64,000 bases of DNA from Cytobacillus citreus (GCF_018343665.1 NZ_JAGYPM010000001.1:779239-843238); one strand, 5' to 3'. Shown: positions 1-9,413, counted from the first letter of the stretch. Translations and numbers: made by a program. Notes: a model not told the origin generated them from the sequence alone.

Positions 1-2639
1 TATTAACTTCGGAAAGTAAAGAAAAGGAAGTAATATTACAGCGATTATTCCATACGCAAATATATAAGAGGATTGAAGAAAAGCTAAAGGAAAATGCTGT
101 GGAATTAAAAAGAACGGTTGATACCCAAATAGAAAACCGAAATCAGTCTATGCAGCAAATTCAAGCTCATTATAATGAAGAATTACAAGCATATTTAGGT
201 GCAGGCAGTATTAATGACCAAATTATTATGCCACTCTTAAAATCTGAAATTAATTTGATGGAAGGAGAACTTGCACAGCTTTCAAATAGATTAAAAGAGA
301 AACAAGAAAATAGAGACAGTCTCCAGCAGAAATTATACGAAGCCGAAGCAATTGTAAAACAGCTAATGGCAAAGGAAGATTTGGTTTTGAAAAAGGCTAA
401 GCTTGAAGAAGAGAAGGAGAACTTTTCTCAAGTTGAAAGACTTATTATTCTTGCTCAAAAAGCGGCAGTTCTAGCTCAACAGGAAGAACTCTGTCATCAC
501 TTGAAAAAGGAATTAGACATATCGAATCACGAGCTATCTGCATTACAAACACGGAAATCTATCCTTAGTGTCCAATTACATGAGCAGGAAGTTAGGCTGG
601 AGGAAGAAAAAGTTCGGGAAAATGAAAGAGAGCTTCTTGCTGATGAAATTCGTATGCTTGAAAATATGAGAGAGGACATTCAATCCTTTTCAATAATTAA
701 CAACGAAGCACATATAATAGAGAAAAGACTTGAAACACTAAAAAATGAGAAAGAGAAGATAGCTGATTTCTTGACCAAATCGGGACAAGCATTGATTATA
801 CTCTTGGAAGAAAAACAACAATTAGAGAAAGATAAGCTGTTGTTTCTAGAAAATGCCAGTAAATTAGAAAAAATAGAAGATGAAATAGTAAGATTTGATA
901 AATTTGAAGAGTTAAAGACAAGATACGAAAAGGAATTAAATCATTTTGAGCAAAGAAAAGGATATCTTGAGAACATTCTTTTACGTTTAGAAGATGGAAA
1001 GAAGATGATCGATCATTTAGAACAAAAATGGCTGCATGGGCAAGCCGGAATACTTGCAAGCAAGCTACTAGAAGGGGATTCTTGTCCGGTTTGCGGCTCT
1101 TTGCACCATCCGAATCCAGCTGTTTTAACAGAAACTATTCCAAATGATAAAGACTTAAAGTCCGCAAAAAGGCAGGTAGAAGAGGTAGAAAAGGAAAAAG
1201 CAAAGGCTGAATCAGATTTCTACGAGTCTCAATCGAATGTTCGCTCAGTAAAGGATGCATTAAATTCACTTTTGGCGGATATTCAGAAACATCGAGTTGA
1301 CCTTATTCAAGAAAATTTTTTAGTCAATAAAAGTTTAATTGTAACTGAACGGAATGATCTTGCTAAGGTTCAAAGTTCACTTTCAAAAAGAATTGAAAGA
1401 ATGCCTTCATGTTTAAAGGAATTGGAATATATGGAGAAAAATAAAGAGAATTATTCTATAAATCTTCAAAAACTGATTGATCAAATGAATGAAGCTACTA
1501 TTTTATACACCGAAAAGAAAACAAATTTAACAAGAATGACTGAAAAAATTCCTGTTGAGCTTCGTTCGATGGATGTTTTTGAAGATCGCTTGTTTAATGC
1601 GATGAATAAGCATGACAATCTTATTAAAAGATTTGAATCAGCAAATCAAAGCTTTCAAGATACAAAGGGTAAATTTCTTGCTGAAACAGCTAAATACGAA
1701 ATAATAGAAAAGCAGGCTGCAAAAAAGAAAGAAGATCTAGCTAATGAAAGAGAAGCCTTCGTTCAAAGGATGAAGAATCAAGGATTTGAATCATATAGTG
1801 AGTTTAATGGAGCCAAAAAATCAGAAAATGAAATAAAAATGCTTGAGAATTCATTAAGAAATTATCGTGAAGAGGTCCGATCTGTAAATGATAGATATGA
1901 AGAGCTTTCTAAGCTGTTGAAAGATGTGGAGAAGCCAGATTTAGAAAAACTAAATGATGCATATAGAGAGATTGAAAAGCATATCAGTCAGTTACAGGAA
2001 GAATATACAAATCTATTTATTAAGAAAAGACAAAATGAAGATATAGTTGAAAAAATTACTATTATTAATGGACAAATTAAAGACTTAGAAGAGAAATACA
2101 AAATTATTGGACATCTTTACGAAATAACTAAAGGTCAAAATACGTATCGTATTACTTTTGAGCGATTTGTCTTAGCAGCATTTTTAGATGATATTTTACG
2201 CGAAGCGAATGGTAGATTGAGTAAAATGACTAGTGGGAGATATGAATTATTACGGAAAACAAATCGATCAAAAGGAAATGTTCAAAGCGGGTTAGAATTA
2301 CTTGTGTTTGATCAGTATACAGGTCAGGAAAGGCATGTAAAAACACTTTCAGGAGGGGAAAGCTTTAAAGCAGCACTTGCTCTTGCATTAGGTTTAGCGG
2401 ATGTTGTTCAACAATTTGCAGGAGGTGTTTCTTTGGAAACGATGTTTATTGATGAAGGGTTTGGAACTTTGGATCCGGAATCATTAGATCAAGCAATTGA
2501 AGCGTTAATGGAAATACAAAACAGCGGAAGGCTTGTTGGAATTATTTCGCATGTACCTGAGCTAAAGGAAAGAATTGATGCACGTCTTGAAGTGTATGCT
2601 AGTCAAACAGGAAGCCAGACAGAGTTTCAATTTAGCTAA
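1..2639 (+). CDS. sbcC: Exonuclease subunit SbcC, 5' end outside the window
   Basis: Large ATPase subunit of the SbcCD (Mre11-Rad50-like) nuclease, which opens hairpins and processes double-strand ends. The frame is open from base 3, so the start and the Walker A motif lie upstream of the window; about 878 residues are visible of a family length near 1,000-1,200. Long coiled coils flank a zinc-hook CPVC motif (bases 1083-1094). Near the C-terminus are the ABC signature LSGGE (about base 2346) and a Walker B of the form MFIDEGFGTLD. A GTG at base 99 is an internal codon, not the start. sbcD would be expected just upstream. The next gene is 159 bases away behind a hairpin. Confidence 0.95.
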   Translation, partial: LTSESKEKEVILQRLFHTQIYKRIEEKLKENAVELKRTVDTQIENRNQSMQQIQAHYNEELQAYLGAGSINDQIIMPLLKSEINLMEGELAQLSNRLKEKQENRDSLQQKLYEAEAIVKQLMAKEDLVLKKAKLEEEKENFSQVERLIILAQKAAVLAQQEELCHHLKKELDISNHELSALQTRKSILSVQLHEQEVRLEEEKVRENERELLADEIRMLENMREDIQSFSIINNEAHIIEKRLETLKNEKEKIADFLTKSGQALIILLEEKQQLEKDKLLFLENASKLEKIEDEIVRFDKFEELKTRYEKELNHFEQRKGYLENILLRLEDGKKMIDHLEQKWLHGQAGILASKLLEGDSCPVCGSLHHPNPAVLTETIPNDKDLKSAKRQVEEVEKEKAKAESDFYESQSNVRSVKDALNSLLADIQKHRVDLIQENFLVNKSLIVTERNDLAKVQSSLSKRIERMPSCLKELEYMEKNKENYSINLQKLIDQMNEATILYTEKKTNLTRMTEKIPVELRSMDVFEDRLFNAMNKHDNLIKRFESANQSFQDTKGKFLAETAKYEIIEKQAAKKKEDLANEREAFVQRMKNQGFESYSEFNGAKKSENEIKMLENSLRNYREEVRSVNDRYEELSKLLKDVEKPDLEKLNDAYREIEKHISQLQEEYTNLFIKKRQNEDIVEKITIINGQIKDLEEKYKIIGHLYEITKGQNTYRITFERFVLAAFLDDILREANGRLSKMTSGRYELLRKTNRSKGNVQSGLELLVFDQYTGQERHVKTLSGGESFKAALALALGLADVVQQFAGGVSLETMFIDEGFGTLDPESLDQAIEALMEIQNSGRLVGIISHVPELKERIDARLEVYASQTGSQTEFQFS

Positions 2640-2725
2640 TAGGTATGTTCAACTAAATTAACGAAGAAATTATTATGAAGTTTTCGATTAATTCTCAGTC
2701 AAGAATGTGAAACGAGCGCAACAAA

Positions 2726-2768
2726 GGCATTTGTCGATAGAAATTGACGACAAATGCCAAGTATTTTT
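2726..2768 (+). terminator. Rho-independent terminator after sbcC
   Basis: An 11-bp perfect stem (GGCATTTGTCG with CGACAAATGCC) is followed by a T-rich tract. It lies between sbcC and the next gene. Confidence 0.75.
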
Positions 2769-2798
2769 TATAATTTTTAAAGATTAAGGATGATAAGT

Positions 2799-3491
2799 AT
2801 GAATAAGAGAGTTGCACTATCTTGGAGTGGCGGTAAAGATAGCTGCTTGGCACTTGATGTTTTAAAGGGAAAAGGCGTTGATGTGGTTTGTTTAATTACA
2901 ACTGTACCAAGAGAACTTGGAAGAACCTTCGGGCATGGAGAAAAGATGTCCTTAGTGAAGCTTCAGGGTAAAGCATTAAATGTTCCAGTTGAATTTATTC
3001 CATGCACATTTGAAAATTATACCTCAAGTTTTGAGGCCGTACTAAAAAAGGTTAAAGAAGATTACTGTCTTGATGGCATTGCATTTGGTGATTTGTATTT
3101 AGATGGCCATAGAGAATGGGGAGAAAAGGTGGCTGAAGCTGCTAATCTTGAAGCAGTTTATCCATTATGGGGAAAAAAAGAAGAAGCTCTTCACGCACTT
3201 CAAACCTTTATTGACTCAGGCTATCAAGCTACAGTTATACGTATACGAGAAGATGTCTTGGATGAAACTTGGCTCGGTAAAAATCTTGATTTGTCATTTT
3301 TAGAAGATATCCAAAAGACAGAAATATGTCCAATGGGTGAATCTGGTGAATACCATACATTTGTATTTGATGGCCCATTGTTTAACAAAAAAATAGTTCT
3401 AACACAACCAGAAATCATTTCATTTGAGACGACAAAAAAATTAGAGTTTCATCAATATGAGCTTCAGGAAAAAGAAATGATAGACGGATAA
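2799..3491 (+). CDS. Dph6-like ATP pyrophosphatase (diphthine-ammonia ligase family)
   Basis: A 230-residue PP-loop ATPase. The N-terminal SGGKDS motif is the pyrophosphate-binding loop of the adenine nucleotide alpha hydrolase superfamily, and the C-terminal CPMGESGEYHTFVFDGP segment is typical of the Dph6/MJ0570 family. In eukaryotes and archaea Dph6 amidates diphthine on EF2; bacteria lack diphthamide, so the true substrate here is unknown. I chose the ATG at 2799 because AAGGAT is correctly spaced before it, whereas an ATG at 2790 overlaps that site. Probably cytosolic. The downstream membrane protein follows after 29 bases and may be co-transcribed. Confidence 0.85.
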   Translation: MNKRVALSWSGGKDSCLALDVLKGKGVDVVCLITTVPRELGRTFGHGEKMSLVKLQGKALNVPVEFIPCTFENYTSSFEAVLKKVKEDYCLDGIAFGDLYLDGHREWGEKVAEAANLEAVYPLWGKKEEALHALQTFIDSGYQATVIRIREDVLDETWLGKNLDLSFLEDIQKTEICPMGESGEYHTFVFDGPLFNKKIVLTQPEIISFETTKKLEFHQYELQEKEMIDG

Positions 3492-3520
3492 AAATCATTC
3501 TTAAAGAGAGGTTTTATTCA

Positions 3521-4240
3521 ATGCACAATCTTTTTGGCCATGAATACGATCCTTTCCCATTTTCACCATATTCTTTTTCCCATTTTTTTATGATTACTAT
3601 GTTAATCATAGGTTCAGTCTTAATCTATTATTTTAGAGAATTCTTGAGAAAACACGACAAAACTGCAAGAATAATTATGTTTGTAAGTTTATTTCTTTTT
3701 GAGACGTTGTATCATATTTGGCTGTATAAAGATGGCTATTGGGATATTTCCTTTACATTACCTCTTCAGCTTTGTTCATTAAGCCTTATTTTATGTCTAA
3801 TATTGTTATATACACAATGTAAAATAATATTTCAGATTGTGTTTTTCATAGGAATATCAGGAGCATTTATGGCGATTCTGACCCCTGAACTTTTTCTAGG
3901 GTTTCCGCATTTTCGATATTTTCAATTTTTTATTACGCATATACTGATTATTTGGACCTGTTTATATTTTTTGTTTATCCATCAATTAGCACCAACAAGA
4001 AGAGGTATGTTGTCTTCGTTCTTATTTCTAAATTTGAGTGCGGTGTGTGCCTATATTGCAAATAAGATAACAAATGGAAATTATATGTTTCTTGCCTCTA
4101 AACCGACGAATGGTTCTTTACTGGATTATTTTGGTCCATTTCCTTTATATATATTAGCATTGGAAGTATCGGCTTTGATTTTGTTCTTTCTTCTGTTTTT
4201 GATTTGCGATAAAGTAATAATGAAAGTGATACAGAAGTAG
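3521..4240 (+). CDS. ywaF: YwaF-like integral membrane protein (TIGR02206 family)
   Basis: 239 residues with about six hydrophobic segments, including stretches near residues 22-40, 48-66, 80-100, 105-125, 135-153 and 215-235. It begins with an aromatic-rich MHNLFGHEYDPFPF segment and matches what I recall of B. subtilis YwaF. No catalytic motif or established function. GAGAGG precedes the ATG. Only 9 bases separate it from selB, so the two are probably transcribed together with the pyrophosphatase gene; whether this has any link to selenium is not known. Confidence 0.75.
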   Translation: MHNLFGHEYDPFPFSPYSFSHFFMITMLIIGSVLIYYFREFLRKHDKTARIIMFVSLFLFETLYHIWLYKDGYWDISFTLPLQLCSLSLILCLILLYTQCKIIFQIVFFIGISGAFMAILTPELFLGFPHFRYFQFFITHILIIWTCLYFLFIHQLAPTRRGMLSSFLFLNLSAVCAYIANKITNGNYMFLASKPTNGSLLDYFGPFPLYILALEVSALILFFLLFLICDKVIMKVIQK

Positions 4241-4249
4241 GTGGGCGTT

Positions 4250-6133
4250 TTGAGAAAAAGATATTTTACGATTGGAATGGCAGGTCATATTGATCATGGA
4301 AAGACAACGCTTACGAAAGCGCTAACAAATATTGATACAGATAGGCTAAAAGAAGAAAAAGAAAGGCAAATCTCCATTGAGCTTGGTTTTGCACCATTAT
4401 ATGAAGATAATGAAGTTCAGATCTCTGTTGTAGATGTCCCAGGTCATGAACGATTTATTCGACAAATGATTGCAGGAGTAGCTGGGATTGATTTAGTCGT
4501 TCTTGTTGTTGCTGCGGATGAAGGAGTCATGCCACAGACAAGAGAGCATTTACATATTCTTGAGCTTTTAGGAATTGAAAGTGGCATCGTTGCCATTACA
4601 AAAATCGATCGAGTTGAAGATGAGTTTATTGACCTAGTAAAGGAAGACATTAAAGAAGAACTAAAGGGGACTGTTTTTGAAAAAGCCCCATTCATACTAG
4701 TTGACAGCATTAAGAATAAAGGTGTAGATGAACTGAAAAACCGAATTATTCAATTTCTTAAGGAGCAGGACACTAAAGATGTAAGAGGAGCTTTTCGTCT
4801 GCCAATCGATCAAGTCTTTACTGTAAAGGGACAGGGGACTGTTATTCGAGGGACAGTTTATGAAGGTTCAGTTGAAGAAGGACAATCTTTAATGGTTCTA
4901 CCCAAACGCTTAGAGACTCGTGCACGTCAGCTGCAAGTACATCATCAGCCAGCAAAGAGCGCTTTTGCTGGTCAAAGAACAGCTATTAATTTGTCTAGTA
5001 TTGCAAAGGAAGATTTAGAAAGAGGGGATGTTCTAGTTTCTTCAGAGCATTTTATCGTTACGCGTACAATCGATGTAGTACTTAAAATTTCTGGTGATTT
5101 GGATTACATGGTTAAACAGAGGATGCCGATCAAATGTCATATCGGTACCTCAGAAGTAATGGGAAGGATTGTATTTTTTGATCGCAATGAATTGAAGGAA
5201 GACAACGAAGAAGTTCTTTGTCAAATTCGCTTGGAAGAAGAGATCGTTACAAAACGAGGAGACCGTTTTATATTAAGACGTCCTAGCCCACAGGAAACGA
5301 TAGGCGGAGGTTGGGTAATAGATCCTAGAGGCGAGAAATATAAGTTTGGTAATAAAACGGTAGAAGATTTAGAAAAGAAAAAAGAAGGTACTCCGAAAGA
5401 AAGAGTAATTGCTGCATTGGTGGAGGCGAAAAGTCTTTCTTTATCAGCGTTAATGACTAGAACTTCTATTGATGAACAAGAACTGCTAAATTGTTTATCC
5501 GATAAAGTCTTTCTGAAGTATGGTGCAGATGAATATTCATTGCTATCTATCAAAGAAGTAATAATAGAAGAAATATTTGATCGTTTGAAGGATTTTCATA
5601 ATGCTAATCCAATGAAACAAGGTTTAAATAAAGCAGAATTATTACAGTCAATGCAGAGCATATATCCTAAGAGACTACTTGACTTTGTATTAGACCAAGG
5701 AATTAATGAGGTTATTTTTGATAAGAAGGACCAATTTGTGTTTCTTGGAGATTTTTCACCACATGTTCCGAAAAATTGGAAGACCAGAACAGAGAACATG
5801 CTATCAGAACTTAAAATGGATGAGTTAAAAGTAAACTTTTTAGATGACTATATAAAGAGTGCAGGAATCCCAAACGATTTAGTACCTGATTTAAAACGAT
5901 TTTTAGTCGAACAAGGAGAAATCGTACCACTTGATGAACAATATTTCTATCATGGTGATCACTTTCGAAGTGCAGTTGAAAGATTAAAGAGTGGAACAGA
6001 TTCAGAGTTCGAGGTTGGGGAAGCAAAAGAGATACTCGGACTTTCACGTAAATATATGATTCCATTCTTAGAGAGACTAGATGCGTTAGGTTTAACAAAA
6101 AGAGTAGAAAATAAAAGAGTTTGGCAGAAATGA
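4250..6133 (+). CDS. selB: Selenocysteine-specific elongation factor SelB
   Basis: Translation GTPase that brings Sec-tRNA(Sec) to UGA codons marked by a SECIS hairpin. G-domain motifs are GHIDHGKT (residues 12-19), DVPGHE and TKID; beta-barrel domains follow, then C-terminal winged-helix repeats that bind SECIS RNA. At 627 residues it is full length for bacterial SelB. I place the start at TTG 4250 because AGGTGG sits 5 bases upstream; the in-frame GTG at 4241 overlaps that site. selA and selD are about 44 kb away in this window, so the selenocysteine genes are split. No selC tRNA gene was found nearby. Confidence 0.97.
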   Translation: MRKRYFTIGMAGHIDHGKTTLTKALTNIDTDRLKEEKERQISIELGFAPLYEDNEVQISVVDVPGHERFIRQMIAGVAGIDLVVLVVAADEGVMPQTREHLHILELLGIESGIVAITKIDRVEDEFIDLVKEDIKEELKGTVFEKAPFILVDSIKNKGVDELKNRIIQFLKEQDTKDVRGAFRLPIDQVFTVKGQGTVIRGTVYEGSVEEGQSLMVLPKRLETRARQLQVHHQPAKSAFAGQRTAINLSSIAKEDLERGDVLVSSEHFIVTRTIDVVLKISGDLDYMVKQRMPIKCHIGTSEVMGRIVFFDRNELKEDNEEVLCQIRLEEEIVTKRGDRFILRRPSPQETIGGGWVIDPRGEKYKFGNKTVEDLEKKKEGTPKERVIAALVEAKSLSLSALMTRTSIDEQELLNCLSDKVFLKYGADEYSLLSIKEVIIEEIFDRLKDFHNANPMKQGLNKAELLQSMQSIYPKRLLDFVLDQGINEVIFDKKDQFVFLGDFSPHVPKNWKTRTENMLSELKMDELKVNFLDDYIKSAGIPNDLVPDLKRFLVEQGEIVPLDEQYFYHGDHFRSAVERLKSGTDSEFEVGEAKEILGLSRKYMIPFLERLDALGLTKRVENKRVWQK

Positions 6134-6243
6134 AATATGCAATGCTGAAGCTGATCTTGTAAGTAAGCTGAAATAAGAGGAAACAGATAGGGGTTCTACC
6201 CCAACAAATTCGAATATTTCATCTACACAAACACAAAGCTATA

Positions 6244-6280
6244 AACCAAACCTCGGAAAATGGGGTTTGGTTTTTTTATT
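6244..6280 (+). terminator. Terminator after selB
   Basis: Stem AACCAAACC with GGGTTTGGTT followed by seven Ts. Confidence 0.8.
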
Positions 6281-6336
6281 GTATAGGAAATTTTAATTTT
6301 CGCTGTCTGTTGATAACTTGAGATATAGTTTATCTA

Positions 6337-6593
6337 CGTTCAGCTCCAGCGCCTACCTCCTCGAGGTCACAAGCCAATCCTCCCAGAAAGGTAAAGAACG
6401 CCTTTCCGTGAGGCTCGTCTTGTGCTTGTCGGAGGTGAGCAAGGCGCTTGCGCATTTGTTCTACATTAAAAGTATAAATTGTCAGCGTAGAAGATATTTC
6501 GGCGTAGTTGCCAATTTTAGGAATTAAGCATAAGTGCAACTACGCCTCTGTCATCGCCTTTCCAAGGCTCGCCAATCGGCGAGTTTTCTTTAT
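6337..6593. repeat. Dispersed intergenic repeat, family B, copy 1 (mosaic)
   Basis: The right part (from about 6467) shares TATAAATTGTCAGCG, GCCAATTTTAGGAATTAA and GGCTCGCCAAT...GCGAGTTTTCTTTAT with the copy at 52013-52220. The left part (about 6337-6385) matches, in reverse complement, the 3' end of the copy at 12034-12207 (GCGCCTACC, CTCGAGGTCA). It is therefore a composite of both orientations. Short open frames inside it are not credible genes. The gap 6134-6738 otherwise holds a terminator and the niaP promoter. Confidence 0.75.
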
Positions 6594-6664
6594 ACTAGAT
6601 TAAAGTGCCCACTGATTATTTGTAGAACTTTATATTTTTTTGGTTATCATATTGAAAAAAAATC

Positions 6665-6720
6665 TTGTTTTTTCTGCAGGATCAGTTTATAGTAAACTGG
6701 TAATTACACCTGTCAAGACA
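6665..6720 (+). promoter_or_regulatory. niaP promoter with candidate NiaR-type operator
   Basis: TTGTTT (6665-6670), a 17-base spacer and TATAGT (6688-6693) form a plausible sigma-A promoter. ACACCTGTCAAGACA (6706-6720) contains the inverted pair TGTC/GACA and lies in the leader just before the ribosome binding site. It resembles my recollection of the motif bound by the nicotinate repressor NiaR (YrxA) in Bacillales; that assignment is an inference. Confidence 0.5.
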
Positions 6721-6738
6721 CTGAGGGGAGGAAAAAAT

Positions 6739-7938
6739 GTGACAGAGAAAACAATTTCTCAAAGGAAACTGCTTGGCATCGCTGGACTTGGATGGATGTT
6801 TGATGCAATGGATGTCGGTATGCTTTCGTTTATTATCGCAGCTCTTAAAACAGATTGGGGGTTGACACCTGAACAAATGGGCTGGATTGGTAGTATTAAC
6901 TCAATCGGGATGGCTGTGGGTGCTCTCCTTTTTGGATTGTGGGCGGACCGTATTGGCAGAAAAAATATTTTTATTATAACCTTGCTCATGTTTTCACTTG
7001 CAAGTGGTTTTTCTGCGCTCACTACAACATATACAGCTTTTCTTATTCTTCGCTTTTTTGTCGGTATGGGACTTGGGGGAGAATTGCCAGTTGCTTCTAC
7101 ACTCGTTTCCGAAAGTGTACCAGCTAAAGATAGAGGTCGTGTTGTAGTTTTGCTGGAAAGCTTTTGGGCGTTCGGCTGGTTAATTGCTGCAATTATTTCA
7201 TACTTTGTAATTCCGTCATTTGGCTGGCAAATCGCACTCCTATTGGGCGCACTCCCTGCCTTTTATGCAATTTATTTACGTCTCAACTTACCAGACTCTC
7301 CTGCGTTTTCGCCAAAGAAAGTTGAAAAACGAACAATTGGACAAAACGTACGTGATGTGTGGTCTAAAAAATATGCCCGTTCCACATTCGTACTTTGGGT
7401 AGTTTGGTTCACTGTCGTTTTTTCATACTATGGCATGTTCCTGTGGCTCCCGAGTGTTATGGTCATGAAAGGATTTAGTATGATTCAAAGTTTTGAATAT
7501 GTACTGATGATGACACTCGCTCAGCTGCCAGGTTATTTTACAGCTGCATGGCTAATTGAACGAATGGGACGAAAATTCGTGCTTGTTACTTATTTACTTG
7601 GTACAGCTGGTTCGGCACTTGTTTTTGGCAATGCAGAAACGACAGTTATCTTAATCACAGCAGGGATCTTATTGTCATTTTTTAATCTAGGAGCATGGGG
7701 AGCATTATATGCATATACACCGGAGCAATATCCATCCGAAATTCGCGGGACTGGCGCCGGCATGGCCGCAGCCATCGGACGTGTGGGTGGAATTCTTGGA
7801 CCACTTCTAGTCGGCTCGCTTGTTGCGGCAGGATTTTCAATAGGCTTGATTTTCAGTATATTTTGCGCAAGCATCGTCATTGGGGTTGTGATTCTTGCCC
7901 TCCTTGGCGGGGAAACGCGTCAAATCGAACTAACATGA
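6739..7938 (+). CDS. niaP: Niacin-type MFS permease (NiaP/YceI-like)
   Basis: 400-residue, 12-helix major facilitator transporter of the metabolite:H+ symporter group. It closely follows B. subtilis YceI/NiaP, with WMFDAMDVG early, the DRIGRK loop after helix 2, GGELPVASTLVSE, and YAYTPEQYP near helix 10. NiaP imports nicotinate or nicotinamide across the cytoplasmic membrane. I chose GTG 6739 because GGGAGGAAAAAAT precedes it; an upstream in-frame ATG at 6640 would add 33 residues crossing the promoter and operator. Monocistronic, ending at a bidirectional hairpin. A related aromatic-acid symporter is the alternative. Confidence 0.85.
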   Translation: MTEKTISQRKLLGIAGLGWMFDAMDVGMLSFIIAALKTDWGLTPEQMGWIGSINSIGMAVGALLFGLWADRIGRKNIFIITLLMFSLASGFSALTTTYTAFLILRFFVGMGLGGELPVASTLVSESVPAKDRGRVVVLLESFWAFGWLIAAIISYFVIPSFGWQIALLLGALPAFYAIYLRLNLPDSPAFSPKKVEKRTIGQNVRDVWSKKYARSTFVLWVVWFTVVFSYYGMFLWLPSVMVMKGFSMIQSFEYVLMMTLAQLPGYFTAAWLIERMGRKFVLVTYLLGTAGSALVFGNAETTVILITAGILLSFFNLGAWGALYAYTPEQYPSEIRGTGAGMAAAIGRVGGILGPLLVGSLVAAGFSIGLIFSIFCASIVIGVVILALLGGETRQIELT

Positions 7939-7961
7939 TGAGAAACGAATTTTATATTATA

Positions 7962-7999
7962 ATGAAGAAAGCCTCCAATTAGGAGGCTTTCTTCATTAT
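7962..7999. terminator. Bidirectional terminator between niaP and yhfE
   Basis: Perfect stem ATGAAGAAAGCCTCC / GGAGGCTTTCTTCAT around a short AATTA loop. It serves both convergent genes; the yhfE stop codon (7996-7998) lies inside the right arm. Confidence 0.85.
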
Positions 8000-9048
8000 A
8001 TGCTAACCATTTCAGTTTGCACGTAATGATAAAGTAGTTTAGCAGTATTTTCAATAGAAGATTTATGAGTCCTTTCAAAAGCGTGTGAAGAATCAATGCC
8101 AGGACCTACTAATCCATGTACAATATCATGGCCAGAGCGGATTGCTGCAGATGCATCTGATCCATAATAAGGATAAATATCGAGTTTATAACCTATTTCA
8201 TTATCAATTGCAAGTTGGACAAGTCTTTTTCTTAAATCAAAATGGTATGGTCCGCTCGCATCTTTCACACAAATGGATACTGTAAATTCATCTGTTGACT
8301 GTCCATCTCCTATTGCACCCATATCTACAGCCAAATATTCGACCGTTTCAGGTGTAATATTAGAGTTTCCGCCATAGCCGATTTCTTCATTATTAGAGAT
8401 TAGAAAATGGGTAGTATAAGGGAGCTCTAATTTATCTACTAATATCTGTTTAATTAATAACAGGAGAATCGCTACACTTGCCTTATCATCAAGATGACGT
8501 GATTTAATAAAGCCAGAAGGTGTTATTTGCACTCGTGGATCAAAAGAAACAAAATCACCGACTTCAATGCCTAAAGCTCTAACATCCTCTGAATTATGTA
8601 CTACCTCATCTAATCGGACTTCCATATTCTCCTGGTTTCTTTCTGCTTTACCAGCATCCTTGTAAACATGGACGGACGTTTGATGCATTAATATCGTTCC
8701 TGTATATTTCTTTCCTCCAGAAGTTTCAATTTCACAATACTCACCTTCTATAGAGTTATATTTAAATCCTCCAATAAGGTCTAACTTAAGCCTTCCAGAT
8801 GGTTTAATTTCTTTCACAATTGCACCTAATGTATCAACATGTGCAGTTAGCATGCGATGATTGTGATCGTCTTTGCCTTTTATCGTAGCAATTAAACCTC
8901 CCTTTCGATTTCTTTTCGTTTCGACATTATGTTCCTGCAGATATTTCTCAACAAAAGAAATCACTTCATTTGTATTGCCTGAAGGACTTGGGATAGAAAC
9001 AAGCTCAGTTAATAATTGGAGTGTCTCTTCTGTACTTGGATATGCCAT
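7996..9048 (-). CDS. yhfE: M42 family metallopeptidase, YhfE-like
   Basis: 350 residues, the normal length for M42 glutamyl-aminopeptidase/endoglucanase-type hydrolases. Metal-binding and catalytic elements are visible: TAHVDTLG, SRHLDDKAS, ISNNEEIGYGG, AVDMGAIGDG, and the C-terminal HGLVGPGIDSSHAFERTH. It very closely resembles B. subtilis YhfE. It probably trims peptides in the cytosol; family members were once misnamed glucanases. The start is an ATG with GAGGAGTTTTA upstream on the minus strand. It stands alone, convergent with niaP. Confidence 0.9.
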   Translation of the reverse strand: MAYPSTEETLQLLTELVSIPSPSGNTNEVISFVEKYLQEHNVETKRNRKGGLIATIKGKDDHNHRMLTAHVDTLGAIVKEIKPSGRLKLDLIGGFKYNSIEGEYCEIETSGGKKYTGTILMHQTSVHVYKDAGKAERNQENMEVRLDEVVHNSEDVRALGIEVGDFVSFDPRVQITPSGFIKSRHLDDKASVAILLLLIKQILVDKLELPYTTHFLISNNEEIGYGGNSNITPETVEYLAVDMGAIGDGQSTDEFTVSICVKDASGPYHFDLRKRLVQLAIDNEIGYKLDIYPYYGSDASAAIRSGHDIVHGLVGPGIDSSHAFERTHKSSIENTAKLLYHYVQTEMVSI

Positions 9049-9162
9049 AATTAAAACTCCTCTCTTGGGAAATTTTTCATTCTCCTAAAGTATACTTCTT
9101 TACCTGCTGGCTATAAATAAATATTTGTAGAAAAACTTTGAGTTCTCATAGTCTTAAGTAAA

Positions 9163-9383
9163 TGCTATTTTAAAATTCCCTGTTGATTTCCGCTGCAGGC
9201 ACTTAGCGATCGCGAGCGGCCAGGATGCCTCCTCGTCAAAGAGCGCTCCTGTGGGGTCTCCCTTCGACTCGCTTCTCCCGCTGGACGTTGAATAATCATC
9301 CCCGATTAAACACCGCACGAAGGAAATGCGAATGCATTTTCGAGGATCTTGTGCCTGCAGCGAAAATCAACAACAAAATAGCA
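9163..9383. repeat. MITE-like inverted-repeat element, family A, copy 1
   Basis: Nearly perfect 22-bp terminal inverted repeats at 9181-9202 and 9351-9372 (one mismatch, centred on CGCTGCAGGCAC), with a further outer pair TGCTATTTT (9163-9171) and AAAATAGCA (9375-9383). The interior is GC-rich, unlike its surroundings, and has no open frame. A second copy lies at 56661-56809. It occupies most of the 536-base gap 9049-9584; I see no gene there. Confidence 0.75.
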
Positions 9384-9413
9384 TGATCAACACTGAGCTT
9401 TACCACAGCCTAA

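Noticed and set aside
6134..6240. tRNA(Sec) gene after selB
   Set aside because: GGGGTTCTACCCC looks like a T-arm at first sight, but no acceptor stem, TCA anticodon arm or CCA-type end can be assembled around it.
6318..6539. Open frames of about 69 codons on both strands
   Set aside because: They lie inside repeat family B, overlap each other on opposite strands and have no ribosome binding site.
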